From positions 14,280 to 26,300 of the forward strand of contig JAMCTD010000021.1 in assembly GCA_023380995.1 (NCBI GenBank): a stretch of 12,021 nt of DNA. Reading direction: 5' to 3'. Below are positions 6,772-12,021 of this stretch, piece after piece; within the stretch, counting starts at the first letter, position 1; each line of letters begins with the position of its first letter. The position numbers and the translations under genes were made by a program. The stretch comes from Patescibacteria group bacterium (GTDB taxonomy: Bacteria > Patescibacteria > Microgenomatia > Daviesbacterales > UBA10151). The notes under the pieces are model-generated. The model was not told where the DNA came from and did not search any database. It saw only the letters and a list, made by a program, of their open reading frames with translations.

Positions 6772-7482
6772 CTAGGAAGTTTTACCTGCGCGTAGTTCCC
6801 AATCTCTAGGGAGAAATTTAAGTGTTGATTGTACGTCTTGTAAATAAGCATCAATAGGTAAAGGGTTGACTCTTATATGCGGCAATGATTTTTGAGTTGC
6901 TTCAGCAAAATCAATTGCCGAAGCTATTCCTCTTCCTGCTATAGCATCTATTTGTGCTGCATTTTCTATCCAAACGCCAAAGGAATATCCATAATTGCCT
7001 TTGCCACCATGAGAGATGATATTAACAGAACCATATGAATTAAGATTTCGGACACCGAAAGTACCACAGAACCAATCAAAAGTTTCGTCTGGAGAAACAC
7101 CTGCTGTTGTCCTATTTAGTAATGCAAGTAAACGTCTATGGGTAAATTCCTCTGTTGCAAAAGCGCGATACTTTTCTGGATCCTCTTGACCAAAAAAAGT
7201 TGTCTCGTATGCCCTTTGAGCTAATATTTCCTGAGGGGTATGATCTTCAAGTGGGACATCTATTAAAACCCTGCTAGAATCAATAGCCAAAGAAGCATAG
7301 ACTCTTTGTGAAGGGTTGCTTCGTAGAGCTAATAATACAGCATATCTGTCTTGCTCAAGCAATGATTTACCCAAAAATGCTTCTTCCCACCTTCTTATCT
7401 CAAGCTTAGCAACTTCAGCTCTAGAATCACTGCTAGGTACCGTTTTTAATCCCAGCAATTCCCTCAGTCTTTCCAATTTCAT
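6772..7482 (-). CDS. Hypothetical protein, 236 aa
   Basis: I do not recognise the family. The frame is open to an ATG at 7632, but the first 50 residues of that longer version are Cys/Arg-rich and come from the palindromic intergenic DNA. The ATG at 7482 gives a sensible start (M-K-L-E-R-L-R-E-L-L-G) and has a TGTTATAAG box exactly 6 nt upstream, so 7482 is chosen. No signal peptide or TM segment is seen. Features are an N-terminal charged helix region, R-Y-A-V-L-L-A-L-R, a stretch with D-W/F-C-G-T-F-G-V-R, then a Gly/Asn-rich N-I-I-S-H-G-G-K-G-N-Y-G-Y-S-F-G-V-W-I strand region and an acidic/basic tail. The His-Gly-Gly-Lys-Gly stretch might be functional, but no motif can be named. A clear terminator follows. 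Confidence 0.72.
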   Translation of the reverse strand: MKLERLRELLGLKTVPSSDSRAEVAKLEIRRWEEAFLGKSLLEQDRYAVLLALRSNPSQRVYASLAIDSSRVLIDVPLEDHTPQEILAQRAYETTFFGQEDPEKYRAFATEEFTHRRLLALLNRTTAGVSPDETFDWFCGTFGVRNLNSYGSVNIISHGGKGNYGYSFGVWIENAAQIDAIAGRGIASAIDFAEATQKSLPHIRVNPLPIDAYLQDVQSTLKFLPRDWELRAGKTS

Positions 7483-7488
7483 ATCCCA

Positions 7489-7497
7489 CTTATAACA
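7489..7497 (-). promoter_or_regulatory. Extended -10 promoter of the 236-aa gene, leaderless geometry
   Basis: The minus strand reads TGTTATAAG, then 6 nt (TGGGAT), then ATG at 7482-7480. TTGCAT at 7517-7512 lies 17 bp upstream as a weak -35. This promoter is the main argument for choosing 7482 rather than 7632 as the start. Confidence 0.6.
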
Positions 7498-7568
7498 AAT
7501 AATATTTACAAATGCAATGGAATTATGTCGGAGGTTTGTTGCGGGACATGGATAGAGGCGTATTCTCG

Positions 7569-7619
7569 CTGCGCTTCGAATAACGAACAGTCTTGTGTCG
7601 AAGTCTCGACACGACGCAG
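7569..7619. repeat. Nested GC-richer inverted repeat in the intergenic region
   Basis: CTGCG (7569-7573) pairs with CGCAG (7615-7619). Inside it, GTGTCGA (7595-7601) pairs perfectly with TCGACAC (7606-7612) around a 4-nt loop (AGTC). The surrounding ~90 nt are noticeably richer in CG and CGA motifs than flanking DNA. The structure could be a REP-like extragenic element or a structured RNA. It is not followed by a U-tract on either strand, so it is not a simple terminator. Confidence 0.55.
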
Positions 7620-7639
7620 TTACAAATCCCAATTCCCAT

Positions 7640-7678
7640 TTTGAAATTTAAATATCACAAGGATACTTAAATTTCAAA
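7640..7678. repeat. 17-bp inverted repeat with 5-nt loop
   Basis: Arm 7640-7656 and arm 7662-7678 are reverse complements with a single mismatch, separated by ACAAG (7657-7661). The stem is mostly A/T and has no U-tract after it on either strand. It lies directly before the fragmentary ORF at 7680 and 20 nt after the GC-richer palindrome. A strong hairpin in RNA from either strand is expected. Its role is unknown. Confidence 0.75.
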
Positions 7679-7679
7679 G

Positions 7680-7787
7680 TTGGCTCTAGTTGATGATTTC
7701 AGAACTTTTGAGTGGGCAAAGATCATTAAATATCCAGAACTAGTTTACCAGAAATTACAAAATTTATTAGGAGCTAATCAAGTTTAA
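7680..7787 (+). pseudogene. Putative C-terminal gene fragment (35 codons)
   Basis: From TTG at 7680 to TAA at 7785-7787 the plus strand encodes a protein-like stretch: A-L-V-D-D-F-R-T-F-E-W-A-K, then I-I-K-Y-P-E-L-V-Y, then Q-K-L-Q-N-L-L-G-A-N-Q-V. The amphipathic, aromatic and charged pattern looks like the C-terminal helix of a real protein rather than random AT-rich translation. There is an in-frame TAA just upstream, no Shine-Dalgarno or ATG, and the sequence begins where the hairpin ends. It may be the tail of a gene whose body was lost by deletion or insertion of the palindromic DNA, or a very small gene with a TTG start. The parent family is not recognised. Confidence 0.35.
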
Positions 7788-7797
7788 TTTTCTCCGT

Positions 7798-7806
7798 TGA
7801 TATGAT
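7798..7806 (+). promoter_or_regulatory. Extended -10 promoter of the 217-aa gene
   Basis: TGATATGAT fits TGn-TATNAT. The ATG at 7821 lies 14 nt downstream, so the predicted leader is only about 7-8 nt and has no Shine-Dalgarno. No clear -35 is seen at 16-18 bp. Confidence 0.5.
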
Positions 7807-7820
7807 AGCATTGGGTTAAC

Positions 7821-8474
7821 ATGTCAGAATCTTCAGAAACTCTAAAATCTGTTGAACAGATTAGAACCCGAGTTTTAAAAGATCAAACTCTGAGAGAATT
7901 GTTAGGAACAAAAGATAAAACAGCTTATTCATTAGCTAGAACTATGGGATCAGATGTATCGCCTCTTTATGCAGCACAGCTTATTAGGTATTTGCTTAAT
8001 AAACCAACAAAAATAGCAAAATCAGAGGTCATAGCAGAAGAATCATTAACAGAATCTGTGAAGATGAAGGTCGATCAAGTAAGCTCCTGGTTAAGAAAAC
8101 ATGGGAGACCTCCCCAAGGTGAAGAGCTAGAAGCTTCAGATCCTTCAGCTAGAGTAGATATTGATGATAGATATTATTTTATAACAGATGAATTTGGAGA
8201 ACCGAGATATAAAGACATGTTCATTGATCCTCTTAGGCTCTTTGCTGAGGAGGATACTCCAAATAGCAAGCAACCAGAAACAAGGATAAAAATGAATTTT
8301 GGTTACGATAATAGGTATCAACTAGAAATAGAGTTTTATAAAGGAATTGGTGGTGGACATTATGAACTAATTGGAAGTTATGATTCGTCAGTTTCTTCCC
8401 TTGATAAAATCACACAAGAAGAAGCAACTATAGTAAATGGAGTGCTTGATGGTTTTATGGAAAGCAGGAATTAA
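7821..8474 (+). CDS. Hypothetical protein, 217 aa
   Basis: I do not recognise the family. The N-terminal ~60 residues are helical and charged (S-V-E-Q-I-R-T-R-V-L-K-D; Y-A-A-Q-L-I-R-Y-L-L) and could form a small helical, possibly DNA- or protein-binding, domain. W-L-R-K-H-G-R-P-P-Q-G-E-E-L at about 89-102 resembles linker or winged-helix-type surface. The C-terminal half is beta-rich and aromatic (D-D-R-Y-Y-F-I-T-D; Y-Q-L-E-I-E-F-Y; G-G-G-H-Y-E-L-I-G-S-Y-D). No signal peptide or TM segment is visible. The start at 7821 is the first ATG after an extended -10 box. The gene is divergent from the 236-aa gene across the palindromic spacer and is followed by a weak terminator-like hairpin. Confidence 0.75.
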   Translation: MSESSETLKSVEQIRTRVLKDQTLRELLGTKDKTAYSLARTMGSDVSPLYAAQLIRYLLNKPTKIAKSEVIAEESLTESVKMKVDQVSSWLRKHGRPPQGEELEASDPSARVDIDDRYYFITDEFGEPRYKDMFIDPLRLFAEEDTPNSKQPETRIKMNFGYDNRYQLEIEFYKGIGGGHYELIGSYDSSVSSLDKITQEEATIVNGVLDGFMESRN

Positions 8475-8492
8475 ACATAATGTTTAGACTCC

Positions 8493-8521
8493 TGTGGGGA
8501 AAAGTATACCCCCTTATTTTT
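8493..8521 (+). terminator. Weak Rho-independent terminator after the 217-aa gene
   Basis: GGGG (8496-8499) can pair with the CCCCC run (8509-8513) across a 9-nt A-rich loop, followed by TTATTTTT. The stem is short but all G-C and lies about 20 nt beyond the stop. A separate short palindrome (TAAACAT-A-ATGTTTA, 8472-8486) overlaps the stop codon itself. Confidence 0.45.
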
Positions 8522-8594
8522 AACAGCTTACCTAAAGTTCGAATCAACTTCTGCTAAAGGGCTATCGGATAAAGTCTGAAACTAGATTCCAAAG

Positions 8595-8666
8595 TTGCCG
8601 GGCTAGGACTCGAACCTAGAATTCACTGCTCCAAAGGCAGTTGTCCTACCATTAGACGACCCGGCA
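8595..8666 (-). tRNA. trnQ: tRNA-Gln (anticodon UUG)
   Basis: A complete 72-nt cloverleaf is seen on the minus strand. The acceptor stem TGCCGGG pairs with CCCGGCA, with discriminator A at 8595. The D-arm is GTCT/GGAC with the AATGGTA loop. The anticodon stem ACTGC/GCAGT encloses loop CTTTGGA, giving anticodon TTG (reads CAA, Gln). The variable loop is 5 nt and the T-arm is CTAGG/CCTAG with loop TTCGAGT. The U1-A72 pair is typical of tRNA-Gln. The CCA end is not encoded and must be added. It stands alone between two plus-strand genes. Confidence 0.97.
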
Positions 8667-8682
8667 ATAATAAGACTCAAAT

Positions 8683-8688
8683 ATTATA
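8683..8688 (-). promoter_or_regulatory. TATAAT box of the tRNA-Gln gene
   Basis: A perfect TATAAT on the minus strand lies 16 nt upstream of the mature 5' end of the tRNA, predicting a short 5' leader for RNase P removal. No convincing -35 is seen. Confidence 0.55.
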
Positions 8689-8722
8689 CCTAAAAGTAAG
8701 ACCATGATCCAGCCTCAACCTA

Positions 8723-8772
8723 TTGACTTTATATTACCTTTCATGTCTATGATAGATTAAAGAGGGGGTGAT
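8723..8772 (+). promoter_or_regulatory. Promoter and Shine-Dalgarno of the DUF378 gene
   Basis: TTGACT (8723-8728) and TATGAT (8748-8753) could be the -35 and -10, although the 19-bp spacer is long. GGGGGTGAT at 8764-8772 closely matches the anti-Shine-Dalgarno complement and overlaps GTG 8768. It is correctly spaced for the TTG at 8777, so it decides the start. Confidence 0.55.
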
Positions 8773-8776
8773 TACT

Positions 8777-8962
8777 TTGAAAGCTTTAGGATGGGTCGTT
8801 GCTTTAGCTGCTGTGAATTGGGGATTGGTGGGACTTTTAAATGTAAACTTGGTAGAAACAATGTTGGGCGCAGGTTCTATGTTGACCAAGATTGTATACA
8901 TCCTCATTGGTTTAGCAGGTGTATACAAGGTCTACCTTATGGTAGAAGGGAAGAAGAAATAA
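8777..8962 (+). CDS. DUF378 family small membrane protein, 61 aa
   Basis: Two-helix membrane protein with the DUF378 hallmark A-A-V-N-W-G-L-V-G-L in TM1 (about residues 4-23), a loop with N-L-V-E-T-M-L-G-A-G-S, TM2 at about 36-55 (L-T-K-I-V-Y-I-L-I-G-L-A-G-V-Y) and a Lys-rich cytoplasmic tail. Length is normal for the family, which includes YuzA-like proteins of unknown function. An upstream in-frame GTG at 8768 would add three residues but lies inside the Shine-Dalgarno, so TTG at 8777 (giving M-K-A-L-G-W) is preferred. It is a single-gene unit, with its own promoter upstream and a strong terminator about 25 nt after the stop. Confidence 0.92.
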   Translation: MKALGWVVALAAVNWGLVGLLNVNLVETMLGAGSMLTKIVYILIGLAGVYKVYLMVEGKKK

Positions 8963-8986
8963 TTTTTTGGAATCGGTAATTATTCT

Positions 8987-9020
8987 AAAATCCGGCCCTT
9001 TTTTAAGGCCGGATTTTTTT
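8987..9020 (+). terminator. Strong Rho-independent terminator after the DUF378 gene
   Basis: AAAATCCGGCC (8987-8997) pairs perfectly with GGCCGGATTTT (9007-9017) around a 9-nt loop and runs into a T tract ending at 9020. The A-run on the left arm gives a T tract on the other strand too, so it could act in both directions. Confidence 0.93.
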
Positions 9021-9099
9021 GGATAAAGCTAACTACGTCAGTATTTCATCATGATTAAATCAAGCAAGGCAAAATTTGATTAGTTAAACTGGTTAAGTA

Positions 9100-9328
9100 A
9101 TGGAAATAGATTGCCCCAAATTAAGGGTTAACCAAACAGCTTGCCACGATGGATCCAGCAGTTTAGGTAAGAATACTATTAAGAGCGTTACCGTTGTTCG
9201 TAAGGATGGGGAAACCGTAACCAAGAATATAAACAGTAAAAATCTTCCCAGGGAAATAGATATAATGGAGTTAACAGGAAGCAGAAGATTACTACGTTGG
9301 TGCCTCAACCGTTTACCATAAACCTTGA
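9100..9328 (+). pseudogene. Small ORF, apparently frameshifted (about 75 codons if corrected)
   Basis: The frame from ATG 9100 reads convincingly (C-P-K-L-R-V-N-Q-T-A-C; S-V-T-V-V-R-K-D-G-E-T-V-T-K; L-P-R-E-I-D-I-M-E-L) up to about 9273. It then turns into Arg/Leu-rich sequence ending at the TAA 9319-9321. Dropping one base near 9274 (within GTTAACAG) moves into the next frame and gives Q-E-A-E-D-Y-Y-V-G-A-S-T-V-Y-H-K-P, stop at 9326-9328, a much more natural ending. This looks like a one-base indel from sequencing error or gene decay. The protein would be a small, soluble, beta-rich one with two cysteines (Cys5, Cys15) near the N-terminus. No family is recognised, and no Shine-Dalgarno is evident. 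Confidence 0.45.
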
Positions 9329-9353
9329 CAAGAACTAATATTAGCTCTAATCT
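9325..9353 (+). promoter_or_regulatory. Promoter of the substrate-binding-protein/kinase operon with spacer palindrome
   Basis: A perfect -35 TTGACA (9325-9330), a 17-bp spacer and TAATCT (9348-9353, keeping the three most conserved -10 positions) precede the ATG at 9365. Transcription start is expected near 9360, giving a leader of about 5 nt. The spacer contains the perfect 10-bp palindrome CTAATATTAG (9335-9344), placed where a repressor would block RNA polymerase. Confidence 0.55.
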
Positions 9354-9364
9354 TGATATCGTAG

Positions 9365-11074
9365 ATGGAAGATGATCCAAAACAGCAGCCAATAGATACC
9401 CAGCCTGCTTCTGAGAAAAAAAGTACCAGGTTTAACCTTTCTTTAATTCTAATTATTTTATTCACTCTTTTGCTGACAGCAGGCGCAATATTCTACTCAA
9501 ATAATTTTAAAAGCAATAATAAGGATAATAAAAATTCTGTAGCTGTAAAGAAAGAATTAAATGAGGTGAGGATTGGTTTGGTTGCAGGATTGGAAAATAG
9601 TTTGGAGACCAATTTTTACCCTAACACTGACCCCAATATGCCGGAAAGTGCTGTAATTACCCAATTTTTACAGCCTATGGTTTATTTTGATAACAATTAT
9701 AAAATCCAACCACTGCTTGCCCAAAGCTGGCAGACAATTAATCCAACCACCTGGCGCTTTAATTTACGCCAAGACGTAAAATTCTCAAATGGTGATCAAT
9801 TTAGCGCAGAGGATGTTAAATTTACCATTGACACAATTAAAGAAAATGCTGCTAAGGCAAAAGGTAAAACTCCAACTTGGGATACTATCCGTTATGTCTC
9901 TGATATTGAGAGTGTAAAAGTTGTCAGCCCATATGTTTTAGATATAACTACCAATACGCCATCCTGGTCCCTACTTTCTAAACTTGCAGGAGTTTACATC
10001 ATTTCCCGTAATACCTTTAAGATTACTGATACTCAACCGCCAATTGGTACTGGCCCTTATATTTTACAAACAGTAAAAAAAGGTGACCCCGTGGTTTTAG
10101 TACGTAATGAAAATTATTGGGGGGAGAAAGCTAAGGTCAAAAAAGTAATATATCAGGTTATTTCTGATGAAACGAAAAGAGTGCAGGCCTTGGAAAACAA
10201 AGAGGCAGATTTAATTGAATATGTCCCCTATGACCGGATTGATCAGTTGAAGAAGGATCCAAAATATAATGTGGTGATTGCCCCTAATTTAATGAATGTT
10301 TGGTTTGTTGGTATGGACTACCAGAGGGACAAAAGCCCTTATGTTGATACCCCTAAAAATCCTTTTAAGGACCTTCGTGTCAGACAAGCTGTGTCTTATG
10401 CTATTGATATCAATCAGCTAATCCAAAATACCTATAAAGGCTTTGCTTTTGTCCAAACACAAATTGTTTCAAATAATATCTTTGGTTTTAATCCAGACAT
10501 TCAAAGACTGCCTTTTGACCTGCAAAAAGCAAAACAGTTATTAACTGAAGCAGGATATCCGAATGGTTTTAAAGTTAATATTGATGCTCCGCATCCTAGA
10601 ACTGCCGGGTATGCCCAAGAGGTTGCCCGCCAGCTTAAAAATATTGGCATTGATGCTACTGTCAAAATCCGCCGGCAAAACGAAACCAGTGCAGAAGACC
10701 GGGCCAAATATAAAGCAGGGGATACATCCATGTACTTTACCGCAGCTTATGTTGACGGAGGAAACGCCCAAACTACTTTAGGAACGTATTTACATACCAG
10801 GACCCCTGACCAAAAATGGGGTACAGGAAATTATGGTTTTTATTCCAATCCAAAAGTAGATACTTTAATTGAGAAAGCCATCACAGAGATGGATGATGCA
10901 AAAAGGCTGGCAGGTATGCAGGAAGCAATGAAGATTGCCATAGTTGATGATATTGCCTATATCCCCTTAAACACAGATGGTATAGGAGTAGCTTTCCGTA
11001 AAGGTATTTCCTGGGCACCACGCCCTGATGGCCGTATAAATGCTTATGAAATTGCCGGAACAGAAGGTTTATAA
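9365..11074 (+). CDS. ABC-type peptide/oligopeptide substrate-binding protein (SBP family 5), TM-anchored
   Basis: 569-aa extracytoplasmic solute-binding protein of the OppA/DppA family. A 23-residue Lys/Asp/Gln-rich cytoplasmic tail precedes a single TM anchor (about 24-44). There is no lipobox cysteine, so it is membrane-anchored rather than a lipoprotein or secreted. A polar linker leads to the family-5 domain from about 65, with the signature region L-L-A-Q-S-W..W-R-F-N-L-R-Q-D-V-K-F at about 117-140, P-I-G-T-G-P-Y-I-L, and the C-lobe F-K-D-L-R-V-R-Q-A-V-S-Y-A-I-D typical of the family. Length is normal. No permease or ATPase lies in the window; instead a sensor kinase overlaps its 3' end, so it may serve sensing as well as or instead of uptake. 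The ligand is unknown, with peptides the family default. Confidence 0.93.
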   Translation: MEDDPKQQPIDTQPASEKKSTRFNLSLILIILFTLLLTAGAIFYSNNFKSNNKDNKNSVAVKKELNEVRIGLVAGLENSLETNFYPNTDPNMPESAVITQFLQPMVYFDNNYKIQPLLAQSWQTINPTTWRFNLRQDVKFSNGDQFSAEDVKFTIDTIKENAAKAKGKTPTWDTIRYVSDIESVKVVSPYVLDITTNTPSWSLLSKLAGVYIISRNTFKITDTQPPIGTGPYILQTVKKGDPVVLVRNENYWGEKAKVKKVIYQVISDETKRVQALENKEADLIEYVPYDRIDQLKKDPKYNVVIAPNLMNVWFVGMDYQRDKSPYVDTPKNPFKDLRVRQAVSYAIDINQLIQNTYKGFAFVQTQIVSNNIFGFNPDIQRLPFDLQKAKQLLTEAGYPNGFKVNIDAPHPRTAGYAQEVARQLKNIGIDATVKIRRQNETSAEDRAKYKAGDTSMYFTAAYVDGGNAQTTLGTYLHTRTPDQKWGTGNYGFYSNPKVDTLIEKAITEMDDAKRLAGMQEAMKIAIVDDIAYIPLNTDGIGVAFRKGISWAPRPDGRINAYEIAGTEGL

Positions 11075-12021
11075 TTTATCCAGGGATACTTTTCCTCCAA
11101 AAATCATCTTTGGCTTAAAAAGTAAATTTAGCTTTGTTATTGCCCTTTTTTTACTGTTAATTTTTGGGTTAATGGCTTTTATTTTGGTACAAAACAGTAA
11201 TGATAATTTAACCAAACAAGTTACCTCTGAAGCTAAATCTTATGCTAATCTTTCTAACAAACCTATAGTTGAGGCATATAAATTATATTTTGATTCAGGA
11301 TACCTAAAATTCCGGGAAATACTAAGTACCTTACTTGCTTTAAATACCAATATATCCCGTGTAGTAATTTATGATGCCAATGGTTTGCTTTTAGTTGATT
11401 CCCGGGATTTGCCTGTAGGAAAACCACCCTCACAAAATAAGCAGCCAGATCAATCTATAATTACTGCAGCACAGGGTTTAAAACCTCTTTACATAAATAA
11501 CAAAACTAACAACCAAATAGGTGAAATTATTTATCCTCATGAAGACAGTTGGGGTAACCGAAGCTTTGTGGTCAAATATTTTGTTTCTTATGATCAAGTA
11601 TTAACCAGCGTCAATAAAATTAAAACAAATATTATTATACTTGCTGTTTTTTCTTTAATTATTAGTTTTATTGTCATAAGTTGGTTAATAGGCAGGATTA
11701 TCCTAAATCCCATTGAAATTGTTCATCAGGGAGCACTTCTGATCAGCCAGGGGAAATTTGATCATGAAATTGAAGTTAAAACACGCGATGAGGTGGAAGA
11801 ATTGGCCACATCAGTAAATAAAATGGCAAAGAAGCTGCAAAAAGATATTGAATCATTACAACAAGTAGACAAACTTAAAGATGAATTTATCACTATTGCC
11901 ACACACCACTTGCGTACTCCAATAACAGCAATTAAAGGATATTTAAGCTTTTTAGGAAAAGGACGCTTGGGAGAACTAAATGAAGAACAATCAAAATATG
12001 TTAAAGTAATCACTCAAAGCA
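11046..12021 (+). CDS. Membrane sensor histidine kinase (HAMP-HisKA), 3' end beyond the window
   Basis: The frame opens at ATG 11046, overlapping the binding-protein gene by 29 nt, and stays open to the window end (325 codons visible). TM1 is about residues 28-48. An extracytoplasmic sensor region follows (about 49-193), Cache-like in layout with S-R-V-V-I-Y-D-A-N-G-L-L-L-V-D. TM2 is about 195-216, then HAMP (N-P-I-E..G-K-F-D-H-E-I..R-D-E-V-E-E-L-A) at about 217-266, a short coiled helix, and the dimerisation/phosphoacceptor helix with T-H-H-L-R-T-P-I-T-A-I-K-G-Y. His287 is the expected phosphorylation site, and the following residue is His288 where Glu or Asp is usual. The ATPase domain and any cognate response regulator lie outside. 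No Shine-Dalgarno is obvious, and translation is probably coupled to the upstream gene. Confidence 0.92.
   Translation, partial: MKLPEQKVYNLSRDTFPPKIIFGLKSKFSFVIALFLLLIFGLMAFILVQNSNDNLTKQVTSEAKSYANLSNKPIVEAYKLYFDSGYLKFREILSTLLALNTNISRVVIYDANGLLLVDSRDLPVGKPPSQNKQPDQSIITAAQGLKPLYINNKTNNQIGEIIYPHEDSWGNRSFVVKYFVSYDQVLTSVNKIKTNIIILAVFSLIISFIVISWLIGRIILNPIEIVHQGALLISQGKFDHEIEVKTRDEVEELATSVNKMAKKLQKDIESLQQVDKLKDEFITIATHHLRTPITAIKGYLSFLGKGRLGELNEEQSKYVKVITQS

Noticed and set aside
7483..7632. Fifty-residue N-terminal extension of the 236-aa protein to ATG 7632
   Set aside because: It is Cys/Arg-rich, derives from the palindromic GC-richer DNA, and lies upstream of a good promoter and ATG at 7482.
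7569..7678. CRISPR array or tandem repeats in the palindromic spacer
   Set aside because: The two hairpins are unrelated to each other and there are no direct repeats at regular spacing.
8595..8666. tRNA-Gln as an integration site for a mobile element
   Set aside because: No integrase, no direct repeat of the tRNA 3' end within the window, and the tRNA is intact between ordinary genes.
8791..8979. 62-codon plus-strand ORF overlapping the DUF378 gene in another frame
   Set aside because: It is a shadow frame: Cys/Arg-rich, without a Shine-Dalgarno or promoter, while the DUF378 frame has a clear family signature.
11762..12013. Minus-strand 83-codon ORF at the right edge
   Set aside because: Antisense shadow of the kinase HAMP/HisKA region, which has recognisable domains on the plus strand.

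Overview
This is an AT-rich (roughly 35-40% GC by eye) bacterial window carrying about eleven protein genes, one tRNA-Gln, a sensor kinase that runs off the right edge and an adaptor gene broken at the left edge. Short genes, many uncharacterised small proteins, a TM-anchored oligopeptide-binding protein with no permease nearby, and a histidine kinase with a T-H-H-L-R-T-P H-box suggest a Patescibacteria/CPR-type genome (perhaps Microgenomates-like). That assignment is an inference from style, not from a marker gene. TGA is used as a stop (end of the DUF4242-like gene), which argues against the recoded Gracilibacteria/Absconditabacteria.

Left (1-4707, + strand): a two-gene RND efflux operon. 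A 5'-truncated HlyD/AcrA-like adaptor is followed 15 nt later by a complete 1111-aa RND transporter that keeps the Asp-Asp/Lys proton relay. The first ~118 nt are an inverted copy of nt 675-792, from inside the adaptor gene, so the left edge looks like an assembly or amplification fold-back.

Middle-left (4737-5778, - strand): a DUF1003 membrane protein, an unlisted 55-aa glycine-rich membrane peptide, and a GIY-YIG (UPF0213-type) nuclease. A + strand DUF4242-like protein follows at 5903-6160. It has a very strong Shine-Dalgarno whose spacing points to an AUA start at 5912.

Middle-right (6171-8474): three unrecognised genes, two on - and one on +. They are separated by a palindrome-rich non-coding stretch (7483-7820) that also holds an apparent C-terminal gene fragment. 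A tRNA-Gln(UUG) on the - strand and a DUF378 membrane protein with a strong terminator follow.

Right (9100-12021, + strand): a small, apparently frameshifted ORF; a family-5 (oligopeptide) solute-binding protein with an N-terminal TM anchor; and, overlapping it by 29 nt, a membrane sensor histidine kinase (TM, extracytoplasmic domain, TM, HAMP, HisKA) cut by the window end. The overlap suggests a ligand-binding/sensor pair.

The most striking cross-gene pattern is promoter geometry. All five - strand protein genes have a -10-like hexamer, usually with an extended TGn, ending exactly 6 nt before the ATG and no Shine-Dalgarno, as expected for leaderless mRNAs. Two small + strand genes instead carry textbook Shine-Dalgarno sequences with non-ATG starts.
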